DNA of 39,638 nt from Candidatus Rokuibacteriota bacterium (GCA_016866775.1 VGLJ01000044.1:1-39638); one strand, 5' to 3'. Numbered from the stretch's first letter, positions 1 through 7,651 are shown. The notes: generated from the sequence alone by a model not told the origin. Numbers and translations: made by a program.

Positions 1-370
1 CGGGCGTGGGGCTCGCCGAAGATCCCCGTGACGGTTGGACTCGGTCGGAATCCGGGAAACCGATACGCATCCCACAGCCGACGCGGTCGTCGCGGAGGTG
101 GCATGCGGCGATCATCGCCGAATCTCGTGACCCTGCCGCAACGTTTCCGACCGCTGCCAGAGCGGGTTTCATCATCCTCGGCGGCCGCTTCTCACCCACT
201 CACTTCCACGAAGAGCCCTTTTTCATTCGAATGTGACGCTCTGTGCTGTTCACGTGAGCAGTACGCCGCGCGCTGCTCGCAGCCTATGCAGCCGGCGGAA
301 ATGGTGGCGAGCTAAGTCGCTGATTTCGTGAAGGGCGCGTGTGGCACTTCGCTTGCCTTGAACCGAGCGC
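1..370. other. Non-coding left edge with two short palindromes
   Basis: I find no convincing gene here: the short open frames have no recognisable domain and no ribosome binding site. The stretch around 200-310 is visibly less GC-rich than the coding DNA that follows. It contains a perfect 10-base palindrome, CATTCGAATG (224-233), and an imperfect 16-base palindrome, CTGTTCACGTGAGCAG (246-261). These could be operators for the ANTAR gene at 371 or for a gene left of the window. That role is inference only. Confidence 0.4.
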
Positions 371-997
371 ATGAGGGGCGAGCCCCGCTGGAAAGTCGCG
401 ATCGTCGACGACCACGAGCGCTCGCGCGCCGCGCTCCGTGCCGCCATCTGGGCGGCCGGCGGTGAAGTGGCCGGCGAGGCGTATCGCGGCGCCGACGCGC
501 TCGCGCTGGTGCAGGGCACGCGCCCGCACGTCGCCGTGTTCGCGGTCGGCTTGCCCGACGGCGACGGCATCGACGTCGCGACCGAGGTGATCGACAAGGC
601 CGGCTGCCCGGTCGTGCTCTTCACCAGTCACACCGACGAGAAGCTCACCGAGCGCGCGCGCGAGGCGGGCGTGATGGCGTACCTCCTGAAGCCGCTGCGG
701 CCCGCGGAGCTCGCCCCGGCGCTCGATCTCGCGGTGGCGCGCTTCCGCGAGACCCAGGAGCTCAAGCAGACGCTCGAGGATCGCAAGGTGATCCAGCGCG
801 CGAAGGGCCGCCTCATGGCGCGTCACGCGCTGACCGAGGAGCAGGCGTTCCAGCGCATGCGTCGCGCGGCCATGGACACGCGGCGCCCGATGGTCGAGAT
901 CGCGCGCGCCCTGCTCGTCTCCGATACTGTCCCCACGGGAGCGTCCTCGCTCCCCACGGGAGCGTCCTCGCTCCCCACGGGACCACAGAGTTCCTGA
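371..997 (+). CDS. AmiR/NasT-type ANTAR antiterminator with a degenerate receiver domain
   Basis: This 208-aa protein has a receiver-like domain (about residues 7-120) and a C-terminal ANTAR RNA-binding domain (about 127-184). The ANTAR core is clear: AKGRLM at 144-149, then EEQAFQRMRRAAM. ANTAR proteins bind paired hexaloop hairpins in nascent leaders and prevent termination. The receiver keeps the acidic pair D13-D14 and the switch Lys K107. The phosphoacceptor Asp, expected before GLPDGDG, is Ala58. Pseudomonas AmiR likewise has a non-phosphorylatable receiver and is controlled by AmiC, a relative of UrtA-type binding proteins. Control by ligand or partner protein rather than by a kinase is therefore likely (inference). 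The last residues (TGASSLP, twice) come from a tandem DNA repeat. The gene lies 106 bases before urtA, its probable target. Confidence 0.9.
   Translation: MRGEPRWKVAIVDDHERSRAALRAAIWAAGGEVAGEAYRGADALALVQGTRPHVAVFAVGLPDGDGIDVATEVIDKAGCPVVLFTSHTDEKLTERAREAGVMAYLLKPLRPAELAPALDLAVARFRETQELKQTLEDRKVIQRAKGRLMARHALTEEQAFQRMRRAAMDTRRPMVEIARALLVSDTVPTGASSLPTGASSLPTGPQSS
931..982 (+). repeat. Tandem 21-base hairpin-forming repeat, 2.5 copies
   Basis: The unit CCCCACGGGAGCGTCCTCGCT occurs at 931-951 and 952-972, followed by a partial copy at 973-982. The unit is a multiple of three and encodes a TGASSLP repeat at the end of the ANTAR protein. Where two copies join, GCTCCC-CAC-GGGAGC (949-963) can form a 6-bp hairpin. 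Confidence 0.85.
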
Positions 998-1103
998 CCG
1001 CTCGCGTGCTTGCGATCGAATCTGGACAACGAGGTCCAATCGCGAGGGCGACGACGCCGTCGCCCGGGTCCGATCCCCAATGTCCTCCACGAAAGGAGCT
1101 CGT
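998..1103 (+). promoter_or_regulatory. Structured urtA leader: candidate ANTAR target and RBS-sequestering hairpin
   Basis: Three hairpins can be drawn. Hairpin A (1023-1038) pairs TGGAC with GTCCA around the hexaloop AACGAG, which has A at position 1 and G at position 4, the published signature of ANTAR target loops. Hairpin B (1046-1065) pairs GGGCGAC with GTCGCCC around GACGCC; it has G at position 4 but not A at position 1, and can close to a tetraloop. Hairpin C (1085-1098) pairs CTCC with GGAG around ACGAAA and so hides the Shine-Dalgarno AAAGGAG of urtA. There is no T-run after hairpin B, so it is not a textbook terminator. Regulation is inferred. Confidence 0.5.
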
Positions 1104-2402
1104 ATGTCCACCGTCTCGCGTCGAAGTTTCCTGAAGGGCACCCTTGCCGCCGGCGCCGGCCTCGCGGCCGGCGTCGGGCTGCCGAGCATCATCACCGCTC
1201 AGGGCAAGGAGCCGGTGAAGATCGGCGTCCTCCACTCGCTGTCCGGCACGATGGCGATCAGCGAAGTCTCGCTGCGCGACGTCGTGCTGATGGCGGTCGA
1301 GGAGGTCAACGCCAAGGGCGGCGTGATGGGCCGCAAGATCCAGCCCGTCGTCGTCGACCCCGCGTCGAACTGGGACCTCTTCGCCGAGAAGGCGAAGCAG
1401 CTCCTGCTCCAGGACAAGGTCGCGGTCGTTTTTGGCTGCTGGACGTCGGTCAGCCGCAAGTCCGTGCTGCCCGTCTTCGAGAACAACAACGGCCTGCTCT
1501 TCTATCCGGTCCAGTATGAAGGGGAGGAGTGCAGCAAGAACGTCTTCTACACCGGCGCCACGCCGAACCAGCAGCTCATCCCCGGCGCCGAGTACCTGAT
1601 GTCGAAGGAGGGCGGCGCCTACAAGAAGTTCTACCTGCTCGGCACCGACTACGTGTTCCCGCGCACGGCGAACAAGATCCTCCGCGCGTTCCTGCTCGCC
1701 AAGGGCGTGCCCGCGTCGAACATCGAGGAGGAATACACGCCGTTCAGCCACCAGGACTACCAGACGATCGTCGGCAAGATCAAACGCTTCTCCTCGGGCG
1801 GCGGCGCGTGCGTGCTCTCGACGATCAACGGCGACAGCAACGTGCCGTTCTACAAGGAGTTCGCGAACCAGGGCCTGCGCTCGGAGAACGCGCCGATCAT
1901 GGCGTACAGCGTCGCGGAGGACGAGCTGCGCGGCATGGACACCTCGGCGCTCGTCGGCCACCTCGCGGCGTGGAACTACTTCCAGTCGGTCGAGTCGCCC
2001 GCGAACACGAAGTTCGTCAAGGCGTTCAAGGACTACTGCAAGAAGCGCAACCTGCCGGGCGGCGACAAGCGCGTGACGGACGATCCGATCGAGGCCGCCT
2101 ACTTCGGCGTCCACGTCTGGAAGCAGGCCGTCGAGAAGGCGAAGAGCTTCGAGGTCGACGCGGTGCGCAAGGCCGTGTACGGCCAGACCTTCGCGGCGCC
2201 GGTCGGCACCATCAAGATGCACGAGCACAACCACCACACGTACCGTCCCGTGCTCATCGGCGAGATCCTGAAGAACGGCCAGTTCAAGATCATCTCGCGC
2301 ACCAAGGGCAACGTGGAGCCGGAGCCGTGGAGCAAGTACACGAGCCCGGACAAGGGCTGCGACTGGGTGAAGCACCAGGGGACGTATCAGAAGAAGGCGT
2401 AG
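1104..2402 (+). CDS. urtA: Urea ABC transporter substrate-binding protein
   Basis: This is the periplasmic urea receptor of the UrtABCDE high-affinity importer, a type-1 Peripla_BP_5 protein related to AmiC. The start is ATG 1104, preceded by AAAGGAG at 1092-1098; an in-frame ATG at 1080 has no RBS. The 432-aa product begins with a twin-arginine signal (SRRSFLKG, residues 5-12, then a hydrophobic stretch ending near ITAQG). The mature part starts with the typical VKIGVLHSLSGTMAISE segment and contains PASNWDLFAEKAK and GCWTSVSRKSVLPVFE, as expected for UrtA. Length is normal for the family. It is first in the urt operon, and its upstream leader may be read by the ANTAR protein at 371. Confidence 0.96.
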   Translation: MSTVSRRSFLKGTLAAGAGLAAGVGLPSIITAQGKEPVKIGVLHSLSGTMAISEVSLRDVVLMAVEEVNAKGGVMGRKIQPVVVDPASNWDLFAEKAKQLLLQDKVAVVFGCWTSVSRKSVLPVFENNNGLLFYPVQYEGEECSKNVFYTGATPNQQLIPGAEYLMSKEGGAYKKFYLLGTDYVFPRTANKILRAFLLAKGVPASNIEEEYTPFSHQDYQTIVGKIKRFSSGGGACVLSTINGDSNVPFYKEFANQGLRSENAPIMAYSVAEDELRGMDTSALVGHLAAWNYFQSVESPANTKFVKAFKDYCKKRNLPGGDKRVTDDPIEAAYFGVHVWKQAVEKAKSFEVDAVRKAVYGQTFAAPVGTIKMHEHNHHTYRPVLIGEILKNGQFKIISRTKGNVEPEPWSKYTSPDKGCDWVKHQGTYQKKA

Positions 2403-2422
2403 GAACGCCCGAGACGGCCCGA

Positions 2423-4063
2423 GTGAAGCGACTGCTCCTGCTGGTGTTCGTGGCGTGGCTCGCCGGTCCGACGGCGAGCCACGCGCAGTCCGCCGTGAAG
2501 GCGCTCGCGGACCTCGCGCTCGAGGACGGGGACACGCGCGACGCCGCCGTCACGGTGCTGGGGTCCACGCGCGACCCGAAGTGGCTCGAGTTCCTCACGG
2601 CGTTGCGCGACGGCAACGTCTACGCGAGGAAGGACGGCGGCACGACCGAGATCGTGGTCGCCGGCGCCAAGTCGACGAAGGGCGACCAGGACGTCGTCGA
2701 GATCACGACCGCGTACGATCGCACGCCGCTCGGCACCGTGCCGCTCGCGTCGCTCACGGAAGTGGCCGCCGATCGCCGCCTCCGCATCACCATCAAGCCG
2801 TTCCTGGAAGCGGACGAGACGCGTGAGCAGCTGGCGAGTCCCGATCCGGAGATGCGGTATGGCGCCGCCGTGAAGCTCGGGCACCAGGCGGACGCCGCCG
2901 CGGCCACGGTGGTCGAAGCGGCGATCGCCAAGGAGACGAACGCGCGCGTGCGGCACGCGCTGCACGAGGCGCTCGCGCTCATCCGCCTGGCGCATGGCGA
3001 GCCGGCCGTGCGCGTGCTCGCCGCCCGGACGCTCGGCGGCCTGCATTCGTTCGAGGCCATGCCGGCGCTGCAGAAGCTCGCGTCCGACGCCGCCGCCTCG
3101 GCGGCGGAGCGCGACGCCGCGACGGCCGCGATCCGCCGCGTCGAGCGCTGGGGTCTGATGATCCGGACGCTGGAGACGGTGTTCCACGGCGCCTCGCTCG
3201 CGTCGATCCTCCTCTTGATGTCGGTGGGCCTCGCGATCGTCTTCGGGCTCATGGGCGTGATCAACATGGCGCACGGCGAGCTGATGGCGCTCGGGGCCTA
3301 CAGCACGTTCGTCGTCCAGAACATCGTCAGGGCGCGCTGGCCGGACTGGTTCGACGCCTACTTCGTGGTCGCGCTGCCGGTGTCGTTCGTCGTCGCGGCC
3401 GCGGTCGGCGTTGTGCTCGAGCGCGGCGTCATCCGTCGGCTCTACGGCCGTCCGCTCGAGACGCTGCTGCTCACGTGGGGCGCGTCGCTGATCGTCCAGC
3501 AGGGTCTTCGCCTGTGGTTCGGCGCCGCGAACGTCGACGTCTCGTCGCCGCGCTGGCTCTCGGGCGGCTTCACGTTGATGACCGGGCTCACGCTGCCGTT
3601 CAACCGGCTCTTCGTCATCGGGCTGGCGGGGGTGAGCGTCGCCGGGATGTACTGGCTCCTGTTCCGCACGAACCGCGGGCTCACGATCCGCGCGGTGACG
3701 CAGAACCGCGCGATGAGCGCGTGCCTCGGCGTGCGCGCGGGTGCGGTCGACGCGGTCACGTTCGGGCTCGGCGCCGGGCTCGCGGGGCTCGCGGGCGCAG
3801 CACTCACGCAGATCGGCAACGTGGGGCCGTCGCTCGGCCAGAACTACATCGTCGACTCGTTCATGGTCGTCGTGACCGGCGGGGTGGGAAAGCTCGCGGG
3901 CACGATCCTCGCGGCCGCGGGGATCGGCGGCCTGAACAAGGGCATCGAGCCCGCGCTCGGCGCGGTCTTCGCGAAGGTCGCGATCCTCATCGCGGTCATC
4001 CTCTTCCTGCAGCGGCGGCCGGCCGGGCTGTTCGCGCCGCGAGGGCGTCATGCCGAAGCGTGA
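2423..4063 (+). CDS. urtB: Urea ABC transporter permease with a long exported N-terminal region
   Basis: This is one of the two inner-membrane permeases of the urea importer (branched-chain amino acid permease family). The start chosen is GTG 2423, which gives a signal peptide (KRLLLLVFVAWLAG...SHA) and 546 aa. Residues about 25-240 are an alanine-rich helical region with HEAT-like repeats, outside the transport core. The permease core begins near residue 245 (LASILLLMSVGLAIVFGLMGVINMAHGE) and ends at RRPAGLFAPRGR. A long N-terminal extension is common in UrtB of many proteobacteria, so it is not unique. The gap to urtA is 20 bases, and the stop overlaps urtC by 14 bases. Confidence 0.94.
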   Translation: MKRLLLLVFVAWLAGPTASHAQSAVKALADLALEDGDTRDAAVTVLGSTRDPKWLEFLTALRDGNVYARKDGGTTEIVVAGAKSTKGDQDVVEITTAYDRTPLGTVPLASLTEVAADRRLRITIKPFLEADETREQLASPDPEMRYGAAVKLGHQADAAAATVVEAAIAKETNARVRHALHEALALIRLAHGEPAVRVLAARTLGGLHSFEAMPALQKLASDAAASAAERDAATAAIRRVERWGLMIRTLETVFHGASLASILLLMSVGLAIVFGLMGVINMAHGELMALGAYSTFVVQNIVRARWPDWFDAYFVVALPVSFVVAAAVGVVLERGVIRRLYGRPLETLLLTWGASLIVQQGLRLWFGAANVDVSSPRWLSGGFTLMTGLTLPFNRLFVIGLAGVSVAGMYWLLFRTNRGLTIRAVTQNRAMSACLGVRAGAVDAVTFGLGAGLAGLAGAALTQIGNVGPSLGQNYIVDSFMVVVTGGVGKLAGTILAAAGIGGLNKGIEPALGAVFAKVAILIAVILFLQRRPAGLFAPRGRHAEA

Positions 4064-5165
4064 GACGGGAGCACTCGTCGCGATCGCGTTCGTCCTCGTC
4101 GTCGTGCTTCCGCTGCTGAACGCGCTGCCGCCGTCGTCGCCGTTCCACGTCTCCAACTTCACGCTGAACCTCTTCGGCAAGTTCCTGACCTACGCGATCC
4201 TGGCGCTCGGGCTCGACCTCCTGTGGGGCTACGCCGGCGTGCTGAGCCTCGGGCACGGCGTGTTCTTCGGGCTCGGCGCGTACGCGATGGGCATGCACCT
4301 GATGCTGGAGATCGGCACGCAGAGCGTCTACCAGAGCGCGCTGCCCGACTTCATGGTCTGGAACCAGGTGAAGACGCTGCCGCTCTTCTGGTGGCCGTTC
4401 CACAGCGCTCTGGTCACGCTGATCGCGATCGTCGCGATCCCCGCGCTCGTCGCGGCGGCGTTCGGCTTCCTCGCGTTCCGCAGCCGGATTCGCGGCGTCT
4501 ACTTCTCGATCATCACGCAGGCGCTCGCGCTGTCCGCGTGGCTCGTCTTCAACCGCAACGAGATGAACCTCGGCGGCACCAACGGGCTCGCCGACTTCAA
4601 GACGATCTTCGGCTTCCGCCTGAACCAGGCGTCGACGCAGCGTGGCCTCTACGTCGCGACGGCGCTCGCGCTCGCGGGCGCGTACCTGTTGTGCCGATGG
4701 ATCACGCGCACGCGCGCCGGCAAGGTGCTGGTCGCGATCCGCGACAGCGAGACCCGCGTGCTGTTCTCGGGCTACGCGCCGGCGAACTACAAGCTGTTCG
4801 TCTTCGTGGTCTCCGCAGCGCTCGCGGGGGTGGCCGGCGCGCTCTACGCGCCGCAGGTCGGGATCATCACCCCCGCGAAGATCGGCGTGCTGCCGTCGAT
4901 CGAGATGGTCGTGTGGGTCGCGGCGGGCGGCCGCGGCACGCTGGTCGGCGCGGTCGTCGGCGCGTTCGGCGTGAACTGGATCCAGAGCTGGCTCACGACC
5001 AGCTATCCGGACCTGTGGCTCCTGTTCCTCGGCGCGCTCTTCATGGGCGTCGTCTTGTTCTTCCCCGACGGAGTTGTCGGCGCCGTCGCGCGGCTCTGGG
5101 CGCGCGCCCGCGCGGTGGGCCGCCGCGCGCCGGTCGAGCGCGCGCTGGAACAGGCGGCGCGATGA
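4050..5165 (+). CDS. urtC: Urea ABC transporter permease UrtC
   Basis: This is the second membrane-spanning subunit of the urea importer (LivM-like), 371 aa. It starts at ATG 4050 inside the urtB end. Hydrophobic segments run along the whole length. Family landmarks are LLWGYAGVLSLGHGVFFGLGAY (about residues 53-74), a loop holding NRNEMNLGGTNGL, and GRGTLVGAVVGAFGVNW near the C-terminus. It pairs with UrtB to form the pore. Its TGA stop overlaps the ATG of urtD (ATGA), which indicates translational coupling. Confidence 0.95.
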   Translation: MPKRETGALVAIAFVLVVVLPLLNALPPSSPFHVSNFTLNLFGKFLTYAILALGLDLLWGYAGVLSLGHGVFFGLGAYAMGMHLMLEIGTQSVYQSALPDFMVWNQVKTLPLFWWPFHSALVTLIAIVAIPALVAAAFGFLAFRSRIRGVYFSIITQALALSAWLVFNRNEMNLGGTNGLADFKTIFGFRLNQASTQRGLYVATALALAGAYLLCRWITRTRAGKVLVAIRDSETRVLFSGYAPANYKLFVFVVSAALAGVAGALYAPQVGIITPAKIGVLPSIEMVVWVAAGGRGTLVGAVVGAFGVNWIQSWLTTSYPDLWLLFLGALFMGVVLFFPDGVVGAVARLWARARAVGRRAPVERALEQAAR

Positions 5166-5956
5166 CGGATGCCGGCGCGATCATCTACTGCGAGGACGTG
5201 ACCGTCGACTACGACGGCTTCAAGGCGCTGAGCCGGCTCAACTTCTTCATGGACCGCCGGGAGCTGCGCGTCGTGATCGGCCCGAACGGCGCCGGCAAGA
5301 CGACGCTGCTCGACGTGATCTCCGGCCGCGTGAAGCCGGCCACCGGCCGCGTGATCTTCGGCCATCACACCGACCTGCTCCCGCTCAGGGAGAACCAGAT
5401 CGCCGCGCTCGGGGTCGGGCGGAAGTTCCAGACGCCGTCGGTGTTCGTGAACCTCACCGTGCGCGACAACGTGGAGCTCTCGCTGCGGCGGGCGAGCAAG
5501 GGCGTGTTCGCCACGCTCTTCGAGCGCAACACACAGGCGCGCCTCCGGCGCGACGGCGACGAGGAGGCGCGGATCGACGCGACGCTCGAGAGGGTGGGCC
5601 TCGCGCCCAAAGCGGACTGGCTGGCGGGACGGCTCTCGCACGGGGAAAAGCAGTGGCTCGAGATCGGCATGGTGATCGCGCAGGATCCCGAGCTGCTGCT
5701 GGTCGACGAGCCGGTCGCGGGCATGACCGACGAGGAGACGGCACGGACGGGTGAGCTGCTCCGGTCCATCGCCGCGGACCGCTCGGTGCTCGTCATCGAG
5801 CACGACATGGAGTTCGTGCGGCAGATCGCCCGCAAGGTGACCGTGCTGCACCAGGGCACCGTGCTCTGCGAGGGCCCCGTCGAGCAGGTGCAATCGGATC
5901 CCCGCGTGCTCGAGGTCTACCTCGGTCAGCGCAAGGACACGCATGCTGACCGTTGA
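5162..5956 (+). CDS. urtD: Urea ABC transporter ATPase UrtD
   Basis: This is a cytoplasmic ATP-binding subunit of the urea importer (LivG-like), 264 aa. The Walker A motif GPNGAGKT lies near residue 41, the ABC signature is LSHGEKQWLEIGM, and the Walker B is LLLVDEPVAGM. The helical insert typical of LivG/UrtD proteins follows the Q-loop region (KFQTPSVFVNLTVRDN). The start at ATG 5162 overlaps the urtC stop. The end overlaps urtE by 14 bases, so the two ATPases are probably made in equal amounts. Confidence 0.96.
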   Translation: MTDAGAIIYCEDVTVDYDGFKALSRLNFFMDRRELRVVIGPNGAGKTTLLDVISGRVKPATGRVIFGHHTDLLPLRENQIAALGVGRKFQTPSVFVNLTVRDNVELSLRRASKGVFATLFERNTQARLRRDGDEEARIDATLERVGLAPKADWLAGRLSHGEKQWLEIGMVIAQDPELLLVDEPVAGMTDEETARTGELLRSIAADRSVLVIEHDMEFVRQIARKVTVLHQGTVLCEGPVEQVQSDPRVLEVYLGQRKDTHADR

Positions 5957-6632
5957 GCGCCTCGACGCCGCGTACGGCGACTCGCAGGTCCTGTGGAGCG
6001 TCGACCTCACGGTGCCGGCGAAGAGCGTCGTGTGCCTGATGGGAAGAAACGGTGTCGGCAAGACGACGCTGCTGAAGACGATCATGGGACTGATCCCGGC
6101 GCGCGGGGGCCGCGTGACGTTCGCCGGCGCCGACGTCACGCGGTGGTCGAGCGATCGTCGCGCGCGCGCCGGCATCGGCTACGTCCCGCAGGGCCGCGAG
6201 ATCTTTCCACACCTGACGGTCGAGGAAAACCTTCGGATGGCGCTGCTCGGCTGCGGACGCGCGGACGCCATCGACGACGCGCTCGAGCTCTTTCCCGCGC
6301 TCAAGCCGCTGCTCCGCCGCAAGGGCGGCGTGCTGTCGGGCGGCGAGCAGCAGCAGCTCGCGATCGGCCGCGCGCTGCTTACGCGGCCGAAGGTGCTCAT
6401 GCTGGACGAGCCCACGGAAGGTATCCAGCCCTCGATCGTGCTGGAGATCGAGGACGCGATCCGCCGCATCGCCGGCGAGCTCGGGCTCGCCGTGCTGCTG
6501 GTGGAGCAGTACCTGGACTTCGCCGAGCGGCTCGCGGATGCTTACGCCATCATGGCGAAGGGCGCCGTCGTCGCCGCCGGGGTGACGAGCGAGCTGCGCC
6601 TCGAGACCGTCAAGCACCACCTGTCGCTCTGA
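5943..6632 (+). CDS. urtE: Urea ABC transporter ATPase UrtE
   Basis: This is the second ATP-binding subunit of the urea importer (LivF-like), 229 aa. Motifs are Walker A GRNGVGKTT (near residue 34), signature LSGGEQQQLAIGRAL and Walker B VLMLDEPTEGIQPS. The GIQPS after Walker B is usual for UrtE/LivF proteins. It starts at ATG 5943 within the urtD end. It is the last transporter gene. A 54-base spacer with a GC hairpin separates it from ureA, so transporter and urease may share one transcript with a processing or attenuation point between them. Confidence 0.96.
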   Translation: MLTVERLDAAYGDSQVLWSVDLTVPAKSVVCLMGRNGVGKTTLLKTIMGLIPARGGRVTFAGADVTRWSSDRRARAGIGYVPQGREIFPHLTVEENLRMALLGCGRADAIDDALELFPALKPLLRRKGGVLSGGEQQQLAIGRALLTRPKVLMLDEPTEGIQPSIVLEIEDAIRRIAGELGLAVLLVEQYLDFAERLADAYAIMAKGAVVAAGVTSELRLETVKHHLSL

Positions 6633-6633
6633 C

Positions 6634-6686
6634 CAGGGGGGTTTGGGGGTCCTCAGTCGTGGGGCCCCCATGTTCAAGGAGAGCCG
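6634..6686 (+). repeat. Hairpin-plus-RBS segment, copy 1 (before ureA)
   Basis: The stem GGGGGTCC (6645-6652) pairs with GGGCCCCC (6662-6669) around a 9-base loop, followed by TGTTCAAGGAGA, which is the ureA ribosome binding site. The segment is closely similar to 7591-7643 before ureB; stem and RBS are conserved and the loop differs. There is no T-run, so an attenuator or mRNA-stability element is more likely than an intrinsic terminator. Confidence 0.7.
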
Positions 6687-6989
6687 ATGCATCTCACGCC
6701 GCGCGAGCAGGAGAAGCTCCTCATCTTCACCGCCGCGGAGGTCGCGCGACGCCGCCGCGGTCGCGGGCTGAAGCTCAACCATCCGGAAGCCGTGGCGCTG
6801 ATCACCGCGGAGATCCTGGAAGGCATCCGTGACGGGCGCTCCGTCTCCGAGCTGATGGAGTTCGGCGCGACGATCCTGCGCCGCGACGACGTCATGGAAG
6901 GCGTGCCCGAGATGGTCGACGAGGTGCAGGTGGAGGGCACGTTTCCCGACGGCACGAAGCTCGTGACCGTGCACCAGCCGATCCGATGA
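6687..6989 (+). CDS. ureA: Urease gamma subunit
   Basis: This is the small structural subunit of the nickel enzyme urease, which hydrolyses urea to ammonia and carbamate in the cytoplasm. The 100-aa product has the usual length and the family opening [19 protein letters not shown], and ends [20 protein letters not shown] lies just before ATG 6687. Its stop overlaps the next start by 4 bases (ATGA). The next gene is a LysE-type exporter rather than ureB, which is unusual. Confidence 0.97.
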   Translation: MHLTPREQEKLLIFTAAEVARRRRGRGLKLNHPEAVALITAEILEGIRDGRSVSELMEFGATILRRDDVMEGVPEMVDEVQVEGTFPDGTKLVTVHQPIR

Positions 6990-7651
6990 CGCTCGAGACC
7001 TGGGCGCTCTTCGCGATCACCGAGGCGGCGCTCTGCTTCACGCCGGGGCCCGCGGTGCTGCTCGTCCTGTCGCAAGGCTTGACGCGCGGCACCGGCCCGT
7101 CGGTCTACGCGAACCTCGGCATCCTCACCGGCAACGCGGTCTACTTCGCGCTGTCGGCGACGGGGCTCGGCGCGGTGCTCCTGGCCTCGTATGAGCTGTT
7201 CTCGGCGATCCGCTGGATCGGCGCCGCGTACCTCGTGTGGCTCGGCGTGACCGCGTTCTTCGGCCGGTCGCGGGTACTCACGGTCGACGCGGCGGCGCCG
7301 ACGAGTGCCGCGCGCACGTTCGTCAACGGCGTCGTGCTCCAGGTCGCCAACCCGAAGGCGCTGGTCTTCTTCGTCGCGCTGCTGCCGCCGTTCATCGATC
7401 CGCGCGGCGCGGTGCTGCCGCAGGTGGCGATCCTCGGCGTGACGAGCGTGATCATCGAGTTCGTCGTGCTGCTCGCGTACGGCGCGCTCGCGGGACGCCT
7501 CACCGTGGTGGCCGCGCGGCCGCGCTTCCACACGCTCGCGAACCGCGTGGCGGGCACGATGCTGGTCGCGGCGGGTGTGAGCGTGGCCTTACAGAGGGGG
7601 CTTGGGGGTCCGGTGTCATGGGGCCCCCAGGTTCAGGGGAGATCCGCGTGA
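6986..7651 (+). CDS. LysE/RhtB-family amino acid exporter inserted in the urease operon
   Basis: This 221-aa inner-membrane protein belongs to the LysE/RhtB translocator family. It shows the [14 protein letters not shown] motif near the N-terminus, the [14 protein letters not shown] segment, [17 protein letters not shown], and about six hydrophobic segments. These transporters export amino acids or small amine-containing molecules; the substrate here is unknown. It lies between ureA and ureB, overlapping each by 4 bases, so it is translationally coupled to both. Its last roughly 20 residues are read from the second hairpin-RBS repeat and are not hydrophobic family sequence. That suggests the C-terminus was remodelled when the segment was inserted or duplicated. 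Confidence 0.9.
   Translation: MTLETWALFAITEAALCFTPGPAVLLVLSQGLTRGTGPSVYANLGILTGNAVYFALSATGLGAVLLASYELFSAIRWIGAAYLVWLGVTAFFGRSRVLTVDAAAPTSAARTFVNGVVLQVANPKALVFFVALLPPFIDPRGAVLPQVAILGVTSVIIEFVVLLAYGALAGRLTVVAARPRFHTLANRVAGTMLVAAGVSVALQRGLGGPVSWGPQVQGRSA
7591..7647 (+). repeat. Hairpin-plus-RBS segment, copy 2 (before ureB)
   Basis: The stem GGGGGTCC (7604-7611) pairs with GGGCCCCC (7621-7628) around loop GGTGTCATG, followed by GTTCAGGGGAGA, the ureB ribosome binding site. By eye about three quarters of the bases match copy 1 at 6634-6683. This copy also encodes the end of the LysE-family protein. Confidence 0.7.

Noticed and set aside
6-315. Two overlapping small frames at the left edge
   Set aside because: No RBS, no recognisable sequence, low-complexity Ser/Arg content. 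They look like chance frames.
931-982. CRISPR-like array
   Set aside because: The 21-base units are directly adjacent without spacers and in frame with the upstream gene, so this is a simple tandem repeat.
1046-1065. GC hairpin before urtA as an intrinsic terminator
   Set aside because: There is no T-run after the stem. It is kept only as part of the structured leader.
284-2375. Very long open frames on the minus strand opposite the regulator and urtA (and similar long antisense frames across the whole window)
   Set aside because: They are a product of GC-rich third positions in the real genes. Their translations are Arg/Ala/Asp-rich, without domains, and lie opposite genes with clear family motifs.
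2490-3150. Exported HEAT-like N-terminal region of UrtB as a novel fusion
   Set aside because: Long UrtB proteins with such an extension are widespread in bacteria; it is a family trait.
7591-7651. LysE and UreB as one fused protein
   Set aside because: The LysE frame stops at 7651 in a different phase from ureB, which has its own RBS and GTG start at 7648.
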